60,530 nucleotides of DNA from Streptococcus suis (GCA_029593465.1 JAKTNK010000012.1:1-60530); one strand, 5' to 3'; numbered from the stretch's first letter, positions 17,509-26,999 are shown. The notes: a model not told the origin generated them from the sequence alone. Program-made: numbers and translations.

Positions 17509-18663
17509 ATGTCAGTTCACAAATACCAATCACTTAAAGGAACAACCTATTTTGTCAAAATTTACCTTGGTCTAAACAACTACGGCAAGAAAAAATATTA
17601 CACCAAGAGGGGATTTAAAACTCGTAAAGCTGCAAAAGCGCATGAAGCATCTATTACTCACCAGCTGAATTCTGGAACTTTTGTTAAAATTCCAAGTCAA
17701 GCTTCCTGTTTTTACAAAGACTTGTATCAAAAGTGGTACGAAGCCTACAAAGATACTGTGGAACCAACTACAGCTGAAAAAACGGCTGACTTATATCGTC
17801 TTCATATTCTTCCGATTTTTGGGGAGAAAAAGATTTCAAAAATTAGTCCATTAGACTGCCAAACCTTTATTACTGATAAAGCTAAATCGTTCAAGAACAT
17901 AAAGCAAATCAAGTCATACACTTCAAAAATCTTTGAATTTGCTATTAACATGAATTATATTGAACGTAATCCTATGAGCAAAGTGATTATGCCTAAACTC
18001 AAAAAAACTGTCAGTGAGAACTATTGGACAGTTAACGAGTTGCATCAATTTTTGATAATTATTTTGGAAAATGAACCCTATAAACATTATGCGCTATTCC
18101 GATTATTAGCTTATAGCGGATTACGCAAGGGAGAACTATATGCTCTCAAGTGGGAAGATTTTGATTCTGAAAATCAACTATTAACAGTTAGCAAAAGTTT
18201 AGGAAGAATAGATGGTCATGCCATTGAAAAAGGAACTAAAAATACATTCTCTGTACGCTCTATCTATCTTGATGATGAAACCTATTCTATCCTCAACAAA
18301 TGGAAACAGGAAACTAGCAGAGAAAAGTGGCAATTATCAGTACAGCCTCTTTCTCTCGACAAAGAATTTATGTTTACATACTGCAACCGAGATGGTGAGA
18401 TAGAACCCTTACACGCTGACTATATCAACAATATTCTAAAACGTATTATACGTAAGCATAATCTTAAAAAGATTAGCCCACATGGGTTTAGACACACTCA
18501 CGCAACCTTGATGATTGAAATGGGAATTGACCCAGTTAATACCGCTAAGCGTCTAGGTCATGCTAGTAGCCAGATGACTTTAGATACCTATAGTCATGCT
18601 ACAAAAGCTGGTGAAAAACAGTCAATTACAAAATTTGCAGAGTATCTTAATAAGGCTAAATGA
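17509..18663 (+). CDS. int: Tyrosine integrase of element 2 (rpsI-targeting)
   Basis: This 384-residue site-specific recombinase has an N-terminal arm-binding domain (KYYTKRGFKTRKAAKAHEAS), a SAM-like core-binding domain and a catalytic domain with Arg in YSGLRKGEL (~204), HGFRHTH (~325), LGHASS (~350) and Tyr in TYSHA (~361). The chosen ATG follows GCGGAGG; the frame could extend five codons upstream. It lies 143 bp from an rpsI 3'-end copy, so that end is its attachment site by position. Its C-terminus closely matches the remnant at 2781-3104. All catalytic residues are present, so excision between the copies at 3223 and 18807 is possible in principle. Confidence 0.92.
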   Translation: MSVHKYQSLKGTTYFVKIYLGLNNYGKKKYYTKRGFKTRKAAKAHEASITHQLNSGTFVKIPSQASCFYKDLYQKWYEAYKDTVEPTTAEKTADLYRLHILPIFGEKKISKISPLDCQTFITDKAKSFKNIKQIKSYTSKIFEFAINMNYIERNPMSKVIMPKLKKTVSENYWTVNELHQFLIIILENEPYKHYALFRLLAYSGLRKGELYALKWEDFDSENQLLTVSKSLGRIDGHAIEKGTKNTFSVRSIYLDDETYSILNKWKQETSREKWQLSVQPLSLDKEFMFTYCNRDGEIEPLHADYINNILKRIIRKHNLKKISPHGFRHTHATLMIEMGIDPVNTAKRLGHASSQMTLDTYSHATKAGEKQSITKFAEYLNKAK

Positions 18664-18712
18664 ACTAGATTTATTGCTCAGCCTCATATTGACCAAAAAC
18701 CAAGTCTCGAAA

Positions 18713-18735
18713 GATTACCAAAAGGATTACCAAAG
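18713..18735 (+). repeat. Paired GATTACCA repeats, right end of element 2
   Basis: GATTACCAAAAG (18713-18724) is followed by GATTACCAAAG (18725-18735) between the integrase and the attachment site. They match the pair at 3376-3394. Candidate arm-type integrase sites. Confidence 0.5.
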
Positions 18736-18753
18736 CACTTTTTTCAACAAAAA

Positions 18754-18782
18754 AGCACCTTGCGAAATCTTCGCAAAGTGCT
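18754..18782. terminator. Strong hairpin beside the attachment site
   Basis: AGCACcTTGCGAA atc TTCGCAAaGTGCT forms a stem with one mismatch. The T-rich side is on the minus strand, so it best terminates transcription arriving from the right; it may also stop the integrase transcript. A comparable stem (GCACCCTGCAAG / CTTGCAAAATGC) stands near 3170-3196 in element 1. Confidence 0.65.
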
Positions 18783-18806
18783 CTGAAACGTTGATATAAC
18801 TGGATA

Positions 18807-18857
18807 TTAACGTTTTGAGAATTGTGATGCTTTACGAGCTTTCTTCAAGCCTGGTTT
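18807..18857. repeat. Attachment-site copy 2 (rpsI 3'-end duplicate)
   Basis: The minus strand encodes [16 protein letters not shown]-stop, the S9 C-terminus. It is closer to the true rpsI end than copy 1 is (gctttacgagctttctt is identical). The matching sequence also extends left of the stop codon (gaaacgttgatataa is shared with the region before 45530). It is the junction of elements 2 and 3. Confidence 0.88.
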
Positions 18858-18983
18858 GACAAGGTTTTGTTTTAGGTAATTTCTTAACAGCTTGATATCA
18901 GTAACTGATAGATTTCCAATATCTTTTTATTTCAAAAAATTTGTATAAGTTTTATTGAATGAGGGAAAATTCAAGTAAATAAC

Positions 18984-19901
18984 TTAGCAATTATTACTCT
19001 CGAATAGAGTTTCCCACTGAGTAATTGATAATGGAAGTATGGATTTATTCTCCTTGTAAAAATCTAATAGATCATCATTAGTTATTCGAACCACATTGTT
19101 AATCTGATTTAGATTGATTATTTTAGGTGCATACAGATATACTAGATACCCATCCTCAACATATCGGTTGAATTCTAAAGCATCAAGTTCTTTGGCTTTT
19201 TTCCCTTTTACTTGAAGCACCGCTTTTCGGGGATTATCAACATCTCTAGAAATCATCTCACACTCAATCTTAATTGTAGTAGATTTATTTGCTATTGAAT
19301 TAGACAGAACATAGTAGTTCTCTTTTATTTGTAAATAAGATATTACAAGCTCCTCTAAGTCAAAATCAGGTAGATTGTCTAAAAGATTACCCTCTTGAGG
19401 AATAACCTTATAATATTTACTGCTTGATAATCGATTAAAAATTGTTTTTGAATACTCAATGATTATTCCATCACGAATTCTTTCAACAGTACCACCTCGC
19501 GGTCTATTGAAAGACGATTTAATTTGTCCAGGCACTTGCATTCCAAAATTATAAGCTTCGACTGGTAAGACTGCTCCAATATCCAACAGTTTATCACATA
19601 CTACTTCAACAGGCGATATAACTCTACAAATCCAGTAATTACCATCCAGATCTCGTGTCCAGAATAAATCGTCTACTTTAGCATCCTTAAAAACGTTAAT
19701 TGCTGGATTAGCTCTTCCAGACAACTCTTTAACCCTGCAATAATACTCTTGAAAGCTCTCGCGGGAGAGATCTTCACTCTGACCACTCCACCCAATAGCA
19801 ACATACTGTTTTTTACTATTTAAACAGAAATCTACCAATCCCTGTCTGAAATCAGTTCCAGTCTTCAAATGTAATCTCACTACATAATCCATGAATTTCA
19901 C
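18984..19901 (-). CDS. Probable Mrr-like nuclease with an N-terminal sensor-like domain
   Basis: This 305-residue protein is not one I can name. The C-terminal half has the layout of a PD-(D/E)xK nuclease of the Mrr type: IECEMISRDVDNP followed by AVLQVKG (QxK near residue 228) and a YLVYLYAPK strand. The N-terminal half (YVAIGWSGQSEDLS ... VDDLFWTRDLDGNYWICRVISP) resembles small-barrel EVE/PUA or SH3-like modules used to read modified bases; this is an inference from pattern only. It is transcribed divergently from a GmrSD-like type IV restriction gene, and a type III system follows, so a role in defence against modified phage DNA is likely. Confidence 0.55.
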   Translation of the reverse strand: MKFMDYVVRLHLKTGTDFRQGLVDFCLNSKKQYVAIGWSGQSEDLSRESFQEYYCRVKELSGRANPAINVFKDAKVDDLFWTRDLDGNYWICRVISPVEVVCDKLLDIGAVLPVEAYNFGMQVPGQIKSSFNRPRGGTVERIRDGIIIEYSKTIFNRLSSSKYYKVIPQEGNLLDNLPDFDLEELVISYLQIKENYYVLSNSIANKSTTIKIECEMISRDVDNPRKAVLQVKGKKAKELDALEFNRYVEDGYLVYLYAPKIINLNQINNVVRITNDDLLDFYKENKSILPLSITQWETLFESNNC

Positions 19902-20045
19902 CTCTTCTAAAGGATATAATTACGGTACCAGTATATCATAAATAATAATAACCTTGACTTTCCGAAAAATTTATATTTCTTAGAAAAAAAACTAAAAAAT
20001 TGATATAATTAGCTATATTATAAACAAATCAAAGGAATTTCTTCT

Positions 20046-21854
20046 ATGACTACATCAATAAATGTTGACAAAAGAAGCGTCAAACAACTATTAGAGACTG
20101 GAAAGAATAAAAGATTTATTATTCCTGAATATCAAAGACCATATGCTTGGTCAGACGAACAAATCCAAGTTTTATTCGATGATCTAACTGAATACACACT
20201 CAATACAACAGAAGATGAAAATAATACTTACTTTCTTGGCACAATAGTTTCATATGAAAATGATAATAAAGAACAGGAAATTATCGATGGACAACAGCGT
20301 ATTACAAGCCTCTTATTGCTGTTGAGGGCTATTTACACTAAATTACAAAGTGGTGGTCCTGAGACCAGTTTCTTGAAAAGTCAAATCGAACCAACAATTT
20401 GGAAACAAAATCCAACTACTGGAGTAGTTAATTTTGATGAAATCCTTATTAGTTCCCGGGTAATGGGAGAGGAGGGGAATCAAGAATTTGCTAATATACT
20501 AGTCTCTGGAAAAGCAGATGAAAAATCAAATAGCAACTATGCTAAAAATTATAGATTACTCCAGCAACTAGTTAATGAATATGCTGCAGATAATCCATTG
20601 TCCTTTTATAACTTCATCAGTAATATCTTAAATCAAGCTATTCTTCTCCCTATTACAGCCGATAGTCAAGAAACAGCACTAACTATTTTTTCAACTCTAA
20701 ACGATAGAGGATTAGCATTATCAGATGCCGATATTTTTAAAGCAAAAATTTATAATCACTTGAATTCAGATGAAAAAAAGAAATTTATAGAACTCTGGCA
20801 AGAACTAGATGAACAAGCTACAAATGCTGGGGAAAGTATTCAAAAGTTGTTTTACTACTATATGTTTTACTTGAGAGCAAATGAAAACGATCGCAAGACA
20901 ACCACTCCTGGTATTAGAAAATATTATGCAAAAAATAATTTCGAAAAACTATACTCACAGGATTTAATGCAAAACTTAAATGCCATTTTAAATTTGTGGA
21001 TAGTGATAAATAATAGAGTCTCACTAGAAAATGAAAAATGGTCCGAAAATATGGAAATAAAACAAATTTTGGATGCTCTGACCTCTTATCCTAATGAGTT
21101 TTGGAAATATCCTGTTGTCATCTATTACTTACACTATCATTACAAAGATACATTTGAAGATGATTTTCTTATTTTTTTAAAAAGATTATTAGCAGTTTTA
21201 TCGGCAAAATATATCATAACACCAACAATTAATGCCGTCAAAACTGGAATATTGAACTTAAATGCAGAAATAATTAACTCAGCTCAACCCAAATTCAATT
21301 TCGACGAAATCGATGAGAAAGAATTGTCAGATAAAATTAAAACTGCGCATCGTAATACAGTTAGGATGATATTAAAGATCATAGCTTATCAACATCAATC
21401 AGAGTTATTACCAGAAAAATGGGAGATAGAGCATATCCTTCCTCAAAAATGGCAATCAAGTTATTTCCCAACGAATTCAGATTCTGAAGTCAAAGAATTA
21501 GTTGAACATATTGGGAATAAGATTCCCTTTGAAAAGAAGCTGAACATTATCGCAAGTAACGGATACTTTGCTAAGAAAAAAGAAAGCTATAGGAAATCTA
21601 AAGTTGGTATATTAATTGAGCTTTCTCAAAGTAATAACAACTGGGGACTTGATGAGATTAGAGAACGTGATATTCGTATTTCTGATGAATTAGTTGGAAT
21701 ACTAAACGACTGGGGCCTGAATCAATTTGAACCTCATATTGAAGAAATGCTAACACCTATCCCTGAAGAACGGTTTACAGATTATCTTAATTTCATCAAT
21801 ATGTTCAAAATGGAAGATTCAAATGAATCAAGAGATAAATTTTTAAGTATTTAG
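20046..21854 (+). CDS. GmrSD-like type IV restriction enzyme (DUF262-DUF1524)
   Basis: This 602-residue fusion has an N-terminal DUF262 domain with the DGQQRITSL motif (~80-88), a ParB/Srx-type nucleotide-hydrolysing site, and a C-terminal DUF1524 domain with WEIEHILPQKW (~459-469), a His-Me finger nuclease motif. Proteins of this design (GmrSD, SspE, BrxU) use nucleotide binding to switch on cutting of modified or foreign DNA. Both motifs are intact and the length is usual. TATAAT at 20004-20009 and AAAGGA precede the start. It is the only rightward gene of the defence cluster, in a 145-bp divergent arrangement with the Mrr-like gene. Confidence 0.85.
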   Translation: MTTSINVDKRSVKQLLETGKNKRFIIPEYQRPYAWSDEQIQVLFDDLTEYTLNTTEDENNTYFLGTIVSYENDNKEQEIIDGQQRITSLLLLLRAIYTKLQSGGPETSFLKSQIEPTIWKQNPTTGVVNFDEILISSRVMGEEGNQEFANILVSGKADEKSNSNYAKNYRLLQQLVNEYAADNPLSFYNFISNILNQAILLPITADSQETALTIFSTLNDRGLALSDADIFKAKIYNHLNSDEKKKFIELWQELDEQATNAGESIQKLFYYYMFYLRANENDRKTTTPGIRKYYAKNNFEKLYSQDLMQNLNAILNLWIVINNRVSLENEKWSENMEIKQILDALTSYPNEFWKYPVVIYYLHYHYKDTFEDDFLIFLKRLLAVLSAKYIITPTINAVKTGILNLNAEIINSAQPKFNFDEIDEKELSDKIKTAHRNTVRMILKIIAYQHQSELLPEKWEIEHILPQKWQSSYFPTNSDSEVKELVEHIGNKIPFEKKLNIIASNGYFAKKKESYRKSKVGILIELSQSNNNWGLDEIRERDIRISDELVGILNDWGLNQFEPHIEEMLTPIPEERFTDYLNFINMFKMEDSNESRDKFLSI

Positions 21855-22234
21855 AAAATTCCAAAGCACTCTAGCTAGTAAAAAAATTCATTACTAGTTA
21901 AATTGCTTTTTAAAATTTCTCCCATAACTCTCAGAAATATTTTTAAAGCTTTTTGAAAAATATATCAGTAACGACAGAACATTTTAACAGGTTCTATTAT
22001 AACGTAATTTACTAAAAATCTTCGATTACTTTAGCAAATACTAAAATCCAATAAGTTAATCAATTCGGTACAAAAAAAGACACCTATTAAAGTGCAAGTT
22101 AATTTCTGTCATGTTATGAACTACATTGAAAATTTATCAGTTATAATAACCTTAAACGGATTATTTTTCCCAACGATGAAGTAAGACAGCTCAAAAACGT
22201 TGTTATATCAAGGTTTTATGAGTGTGAATGGCAA

Positions 22235-22254
22235 AATTTACCAAAAATTTACCA
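22235..22254 (+). repeat. Paired AATTTACCA repeats in a gene-free stretch
   Basis: The stretch 21855-22409 holds no gene. It contains AATTTACCA at 22235-22243 and 22246-22254, 11 bp apart, which recalls the arm-type pairs beside the integrases here, preceded by aacgttgttatatcaagg. It could be the worn right end of a lost element. A hairpin after the GmrSD-like gene (ctagtaa...ttactag, about 21872-21897) may be its terminator. Confidence 0.35.
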
Positions 22255-22342
22255 CATCTTATACAAATAGTTGTAAAAACTTGTAATGACTTACAGCTTC
22301 TCTTGGACTATTCTAAGGGAAGTTTTTTAGTTTCTGGGCAGC

Positions 22343-22374
22343 AAAAAATGACAGCAGATTTTCTACTGTCATTT
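22343..22374 (-). terminator. Terminator of the type III restriction operon
   Basis: On the minus strand AAATGACAG / CTGTCATTT is followed by a run of T residues, 36 bp beyond the res stop codon. Confidence 0.75.
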
Positions 22375-22409
22375 ATGTGTTTCCGAAAAAGATAGATTTT
22401 AGTAAAAAA

Positions 22410-24947
22410 TTATTTAGAGTCAGCTAATTTAACATCTAATTGACTCTTGAAATTCATTATATCTTTCTCAGAGAGTTTCTTAAAGAATATATCAAAATCT
22501 TTAGGTGTCAAAAATGTAAATTTATATCTAGTCAAATTACCATCTAATTCATGCTTTTCATTTATAAAATTAAAATGTTTAATCGCTGCTTTGTTTTTCC
22601 CAATATTCTCTGAATCTGGTTCAGAAATTTGTGAATTATCTTTAATTTCTACAGCAATAATATTATCACCTTGTTTAATAAACCAGTCTGGATTAAATTG
22701 TCCATTCTTATGGTGGGTACCTTTTTGCCAAGAATAGTCAATACTGTAAAAACTCATGTCATCGGATTTTATGAACGAATCAATACTTTTGATAACTTCT
22801 TCATCAGTAGTGAGCTTAGTTAAAAATTCTTTCTCAGGATTACCTGTTGTTACAATCCCAAATTGAGGAGTTTTAAAATTGTATTTATTCTCAATTTTCT
22901 TCGTTTTATATCCATTTGATGTGTCTGTTAGTTCTCGGAAAGTATCTAAACTAGCTTTATCAGATGAAAGACTAGATTCCAAATCTGAGCCGTAAAAAAG
23001 AACTTTATTCATTCTAAATCCACTTATTTCAGAAGTATTTTTAGGTAAGTTAACAGTTGAAACGGTAAAATATTCTTGCGGCTCAATGTCGTAACTAACT
23101 ACTTTTGAACCATCCCTAAAGATAACATTCATAGACGACAAAAATTTATTCTTAAGACTTTTTGTAATATGAGTATTTCCACTTTTTTTCAACGATTCTT
23201 CAATCATGGCTTTTATTTTTGAAACTGACCATAAGTTCTGATATTCTTGTGCATACTCACTGTCTTCCAAATCCTCGAATCGGCTATACAAAATATTCGC
23301 CATTTCTTTTACTGTAATCTGCTCATGCTCGTAAGTTGTTTGGAAGTTTCTATCTGATTTTTTCTTAATATCTGTCAGGGTAATAGTACTCTTCCCAAAT
23401 TTATCATCTGTTGGTAAATTAACACCATTTTCCCATAAATTATATGTACCCATTTTAGGATAATCTTTAGTGTCAGTTTTTGAAGAATATTTTACATTCG
23501 TCAAACTGAAATTATAATTTGATTCTTTATTAACAGACAAAGTGATTCGCTGTCTAATCTCCAGAACCTCATTTACAAGTGCCTCTACATTGGCAGACCA
23601 TTTTTCATGGTTAAAAACTGTCACTGTCGGGGCACCCCACTTGCTAGTATCCCACCCCTCTGGAACACGCAAACCTCTTCCAAGAACTTGAGCAATCAAA
23701 AGTTTTGAGTTAAATGCTCTTTCGTCATCTGGAACAATCTGAAATACACGCTTAACATCCCAACCTTCAGTAAGCATTGAAACACTAAAGATAAATTCCA
23801 CTGGATTACCTTTTTCATTAACTTTAGACAGTTTCATTCTATCAATAGCTGCTTTCTGTCCACTATGAACTGAAAGAACTATGTCATTAACTTCTGCATC
23901 AGTCAGCTTTCTTTGTGTTTGTAAAAATTTTTTAAAAGCTTTCGCTTTACTATCAGCAAGATTCTGTTTGGACGTCACAATAATTGTAATGGGCTTAATA
24001 CCAAGTTCTTCAGGAACTTGCGATGCAATTTGGTTATGAGAATTCAAAATTACTTGCCATCTCTCGTCCTTATCTTTTGGAATATCTTCTTTTGAAATGT
24101 ATTCTATATCCTTAACAAACCCCTGTTCTATTGCATCACGAAGAGAGAAACGATAGATAACATTTGAAAAGTAGTCATTCCCACTTTTATTCTTTCCTTT
24201 ATAGGCTGTTCCTGTTACGCCAATAACATATTTGAAATTGATATTATTACTACTTTCATCTTCAATAAAGCTTCTCCACTCATTCGATTCAGAATAATAA
24301 ACATGGTGAACTTCATCATTCAATATAAGTGTATTTTCGCCATTTCCCATTAAACTATCAACTATAGAATTTCTAGTTGCTTGAGCTTTATAAATAGCAT
24401 TTCGATTTTCAACAGCAATGGAATTTTCCACAAGTGTACTATCGCCATTTAAAATTTGAGGTGGTACAAAATTATCTCCTAGAGTTTTAAGAAGTTGTAA
24501 ATTTCCTAGAAGGTCTTTAAATTTTTGAGTCAGCTCATTTTCAATGGTTACGCTAGGAACTAATACCAGAACTCGAGAAACTTTTTTTGTGGCAAGCATA
24601 ACAAGCGCTATCGCAAACATAACATATGACTTCCCTGTTCCTGTAGCTAAATCTAAGGTTGCTGACAGCTTGTCAGATAAATCTAAATCATCTTGCATCA
24701 AATTAAAATCATTGTTCCATCTTGCTCTTATGACTTGATTCTTTTCAAAATTTTCTTTTGCTAATGCTGTTATATCTTTATATTCACCAGAGTTGAGAAA
24801 ACGTAAAGCAGTTTCAGCTGCTTCTTTCTGATAGTTTCTTTTTCCAAATAGCATATCAAAGAAATTTTGAAAAAATCCTTCGTCCCAAACTACAGGGTTT
24901 ACGTTTTTACTAACTTCTAGGACTAAATCACTATCTTTATATTCCAT
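22410..24947 (-). CDS. res: Type III restriction enzyme, Res subunit
   Basis: This 845-residue DNA translocase/nuclease cuts when two unmodified sites in opposite orientation are engaged with the Mod subunit. It shows a superfamily 2 ATPase core: ATGTGKSYVM (Walker A, ~99-108), NDEVHH (DExH box, ~210), VTGTAY, and QVLGRGLRVPEGW (motif VI). The C-terminal PD-(D/E)xK nuclease is visible as NPDWFIKQGDNIIAVEIKD (~750-770). Its ATG overlaps the mod stop by one base (TAATG), so the two are translated as a coupled pair. No frameshift or truncation is seen, so the system looks functional. Confidence 0.93.
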   Translation of the reverse strand: MEYKDSDLVLEVSKNVNPVVWDEGFFQNFFDMLFGKRNYQKEAAETALRFLNSGEYKDITALAKENFEKNQVIRARWNNDFNLMQDDLDLSDKLSATLDLATGTGKSYVMFAIALVMLATKKVSRVLVLVPSVTIENELTQKFKDLLGNLQLLKTLGDNFVPPQILNGDSTLVENSIAVENRNAIYKAQATRNSIVDSLMGNGENTLILNDEVHHVYYSESNEWRSFIEDESSNNINFKYVIGVTGTAYKGKNKSGNDYFSNVIYRFSLRDAIEQGFVKDIEYISKEDIPKDKDERWQVILNSHNQIASQVPEELGIKPITIIVTSKQNLADSKAKAFKKFLQTQRKLTDAEVNDIVLSVHSGQKAAIDRMKLSKVNEKGNPVEFIFSVSMLTEGWDVKRVFQIVPDDERAFNSKLLIAQVLGRGLRVPEGWDTSKWGAPTVTVFNHEKWSANVEALVNEVLEIRQRITLSVNKESNYNFSLTNVKYSSKTDTKDYPKMGTYNLWENGVNLPTDDKFGKSTITLTDIKKKSDRNFQTTYEHEQITVKEMANILYSRFEDLEDSEYAQEYQNLWSVSKIKAMIEESLKKSGNTHITKSLKNKFLSSMNVIFRDGSKVVSYDIEPQEYFTVSTVNLPKNTSEISGFRMNKVLFYGSDLESSLSSDKASLDTFRELTDTSNGYKTKKIENKYNFKTPQFGIVTTGNPEKEFLTKLTTDEEVIKSIDSFIKSDDMSFYSIDYSWQKGTHHKNGQFNPDWFIKQGDNIIAVEIKDNSQISEPDSENIGKNKAAIKHFNFINEKHELDGNLTRYKFTFLTPKDFDIFFKKLSEKDIMNFKSQLDVKLADSK

Positions 24948-26932
24948 TATGCCATTTCTCCCCTCGTTGTTACAAACTCATTTCCAAATTTATCTACAAA
25001 TATAAACATCGCTTGACCATCAATTTGACTTTCATCAAATATTATAGATTGATTTTCATCGAAATCTTTATGGTAATATACTCTGTCCACATTGAAGGCT
25101 TTATTATCATACGTTAAATCAACTAAAAGCATTGAGAACGCCTCAAAACCACTTATATTTTCTTTGCCTTTCAATCTAGAAAATGATTCAAAAGAATTAA
25201 CCCTTAGTATTTCTCCAATAATTTCAAAATCAACTTTGGGTTTTCGCATAAAATCAAATCCGTAAGCATCAACAACCGCATTTACCGAGTCAGTATCGTC
25301 TGCCTGTAAAGTACCTTTGAAATTCTCAGTAAATTTTTGGTACATTGAATATGGAACACGAAGAATATTAAATATTGTATTCCACTCACCGTCATTATCA
25401 TACTCATCTACTGCAAAAGTAAATTTCCCTTGCGGAGCAATAATGAATATCTCATTAGGGGCAGCTGAACCTAAGCGAGAATAAATCTGTTCCAAAGTAT
25501 CTTCTGATATTTTTGCTCCCATTCCATTTAATTCATTAAGGGAATAAACTTTAACTAGAGAACCATCTTTCATCCCATCAAAAGAAAGTCCTTTGATTGA
25601 CTGATAAGAAGGTTGAACATTGTATAAAGCCATGGCAAACTGTTTCCACTGTGTACTATCAAAATCATTTAGTTTTTCATTATCATACAGACCTGCATCA
25701 TAAACTGCAAAAGGTTTATGTGATTCATTTCCTAATATTCTTTTTTGAATAGTATAAATAGATAACTTCCCTGCATCTACAGTAATCCATCGTCTACCCA
25801 ACTTCTCTGCCACTGCCGCAGTTGTTCCAGAACCTCCGAAGCAATCAAGGACTAAGTCTCCCTCATCAGATGATGAATTAATAATGCGTTCTAGCAATTT
25901 CTCTGGCTTTTGAGTGGGATAACCTATTGATTCTCCAGAAACAGTTCCAAGTCCAGGTACATCATCCCAAATATTATCAGCAGGATATATCTCTTCGATC
26001 ATATCTCCGACTTGTTTTCGATAATATTTTATGTTAATTTTTCCTTTAGTAGTTGAAACTCTACCATTCTTAATTATTAACTCTCCCCCGTTTGATACAT
26101 AAATTCTCTTCTCTTTCGCAAATTTTATGATGCTTTCATCAGTATAACTGCCCCTATCTGATGTTCTGTAGTATCCAAGTTCATCTTTTTTATATTTATT
26201 ATCTGCTTCTTTCAATGTAATATATTTTTTGGTTTCAATTTTTTGCCATTTTGATGTTTCTGACTTTGAATAAATTAGTAGATAATCCGTATTAAAAGGA
26301 AGATATTTTGCATCACCTTTACGCCCACGAACCACACCTCTTCGCCACGAAACCATATTACGGAAATTTCCTTCTCCGAAAATTTCATCCATTAAAACTT
26401 TTATATAGTGCATTTTTCGATAGTCCATATGAACATAAATCGCACCATCATCGGATAAAACTTCACGTAAGAGAATTAGTCGTTTCCTTAGCCACTCTAA
26501 AAATTCTGCTCCAGCTAATTTATCAGAATAAGCTTTAGAATCTTTATTCGAAAAATCTTGTTTTGTCGCAAACGGTGGATCAATATAAACCAAGCGCACG
26601 CCGTCAGTACCATCCGTATTTTTCAGTTCACCTCTATGCTTCATCTCTACAAGAGTTTTTAAGACTTGTAAATTATCGCCGAAAATAATTTTATTTAACC
26701 AATCACTTTCAGTAGATTCACCAAATCTTCGATTTTCTTGCAAAGGCACGGCAAAAGTTTGACTGATAATAGATTGTTCACCTTCTTTGCCGTAGTAAGT
26801 TAATTCATATTCTTTTCGTGCGGGGGGAAAGAGTACACGTGCAAACTCCGTAGAGACCTCATTGCCGTTCATGACTTCTTCCTGTGCATGAGCTAATAGT
26901 TCGAGAAGTTCTTTTTGTCTGTTATTATCCAT
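24947..26932 (-). CDS. mod: Type III DNA methyltransferase, Mod subunit
   Basis: This 661-residue beta-class adenine methyltransferase sets the recognition site for the type III system. Motif IV DPPF (~118) comes before motif I DCFGGSGTTAAVAE (~360), with the target-recognition domain between (~180-320). I start it at the ATG at 26932, which follows AGGA, rather than the ATG twelve bases earlier. No simple-sequence repeat is present, so phase variation by slippage is unlikely, unlike in many type III mod genes. Two abutting palindromes lie just upstream and may control expression so that methylation precedes restriction on entry to a new host (inference). Confidence 0.93.
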   Translation of the reverse strand: MDNNRQKELLELLAHAQEEVMNGNEVSTEFARVLFPPARKEYELTYYGKEGEQSIISQTFAVPLQENRRFGESTESDWLNKIIFGDNLQVLKTLVEMKHRGELKNTDGTDGVRLVYIDPPFATKQDFSNKDSKAYSDKLAGAEFLEWLRKRLILLREVLSDDGAIYVHMDYRKMHYIKVLMDEIFGEGNFRNMVSWRRGVVRGRKGDAKYLPFNTDYLLIYSKSETSKWQKIETKKYITLKEADNKYKKDELGYYRTSDRGSYTDESIIKFAKEKRIYVSNGGELIIKNGRVSTTKGKINIKYYRKQVGDMIEEIYPADNIWDDVPGLGTVSGESIGYPTQKPEKLLERIINSSSDEGDLVLDCFGGSGTTAAVAEKLGRRWITVDAGKLSIYTIQKRILGNESHKPFAVYDAGLYDNEKLNDFDSTQWKQFAMALYNVQPSYQSIKGLSFDGMKDGSLVKVYSLNELNGMGAKISEDTLEQIYSRLGSAAPNEIFIIAPQGKFTFAVDEYDNDGEWNTIFNILRVPYSMYQKFTENFKGTLQADDTDSVNAVVDAYGFDFMRKPKVDFEIIGEILRVNSFESFSRLKGKENISGFEAFSMLLVDLTYDNKAFNVDRVYYHKDFDENQSIIFDESQIDGQAMFIFVDKFGNEFVTTRGEMA

Positions 26933-26963
26933 ATTTATCCTCATAAAGAGAGACTTTTAGGAT

Positions 26964-26999
26964 TCCATTGTTATGAATATAACAATGGAGGCTAGCCTC
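26964..26999 (-). promoter_or_regulatory. Two abutting perfect palindromes upstream of mod
   Basis: TCCATTGTTAT gaat ATAACAATGGA (26964-26989) is a perfect 11-bp inverted repeat, and GAGGCTAGCCTC (26988-26999) is a perfect 12-bp palindrome overlapping its end by two bases. They lie 32-67 bp before the mod start. The first could be an operator or an RNA hairpin, and also sits between mod and the repressor gene at 27073. Confidence 0.65.

Noticed and set aside
18212-18403. 63-residue frame within the element 2 integrase
   Set aside because: It is an out-of-frame shadow inside an intact integrase catalytic domain.
24947-26932. Phase-variable repeat tract in the type III mod gene
   Set aside because: I looked for the simple-sequence repeats known in many mod genes and found none; short A or T runs are no longer than elsewhere in this AT-rich DNA.
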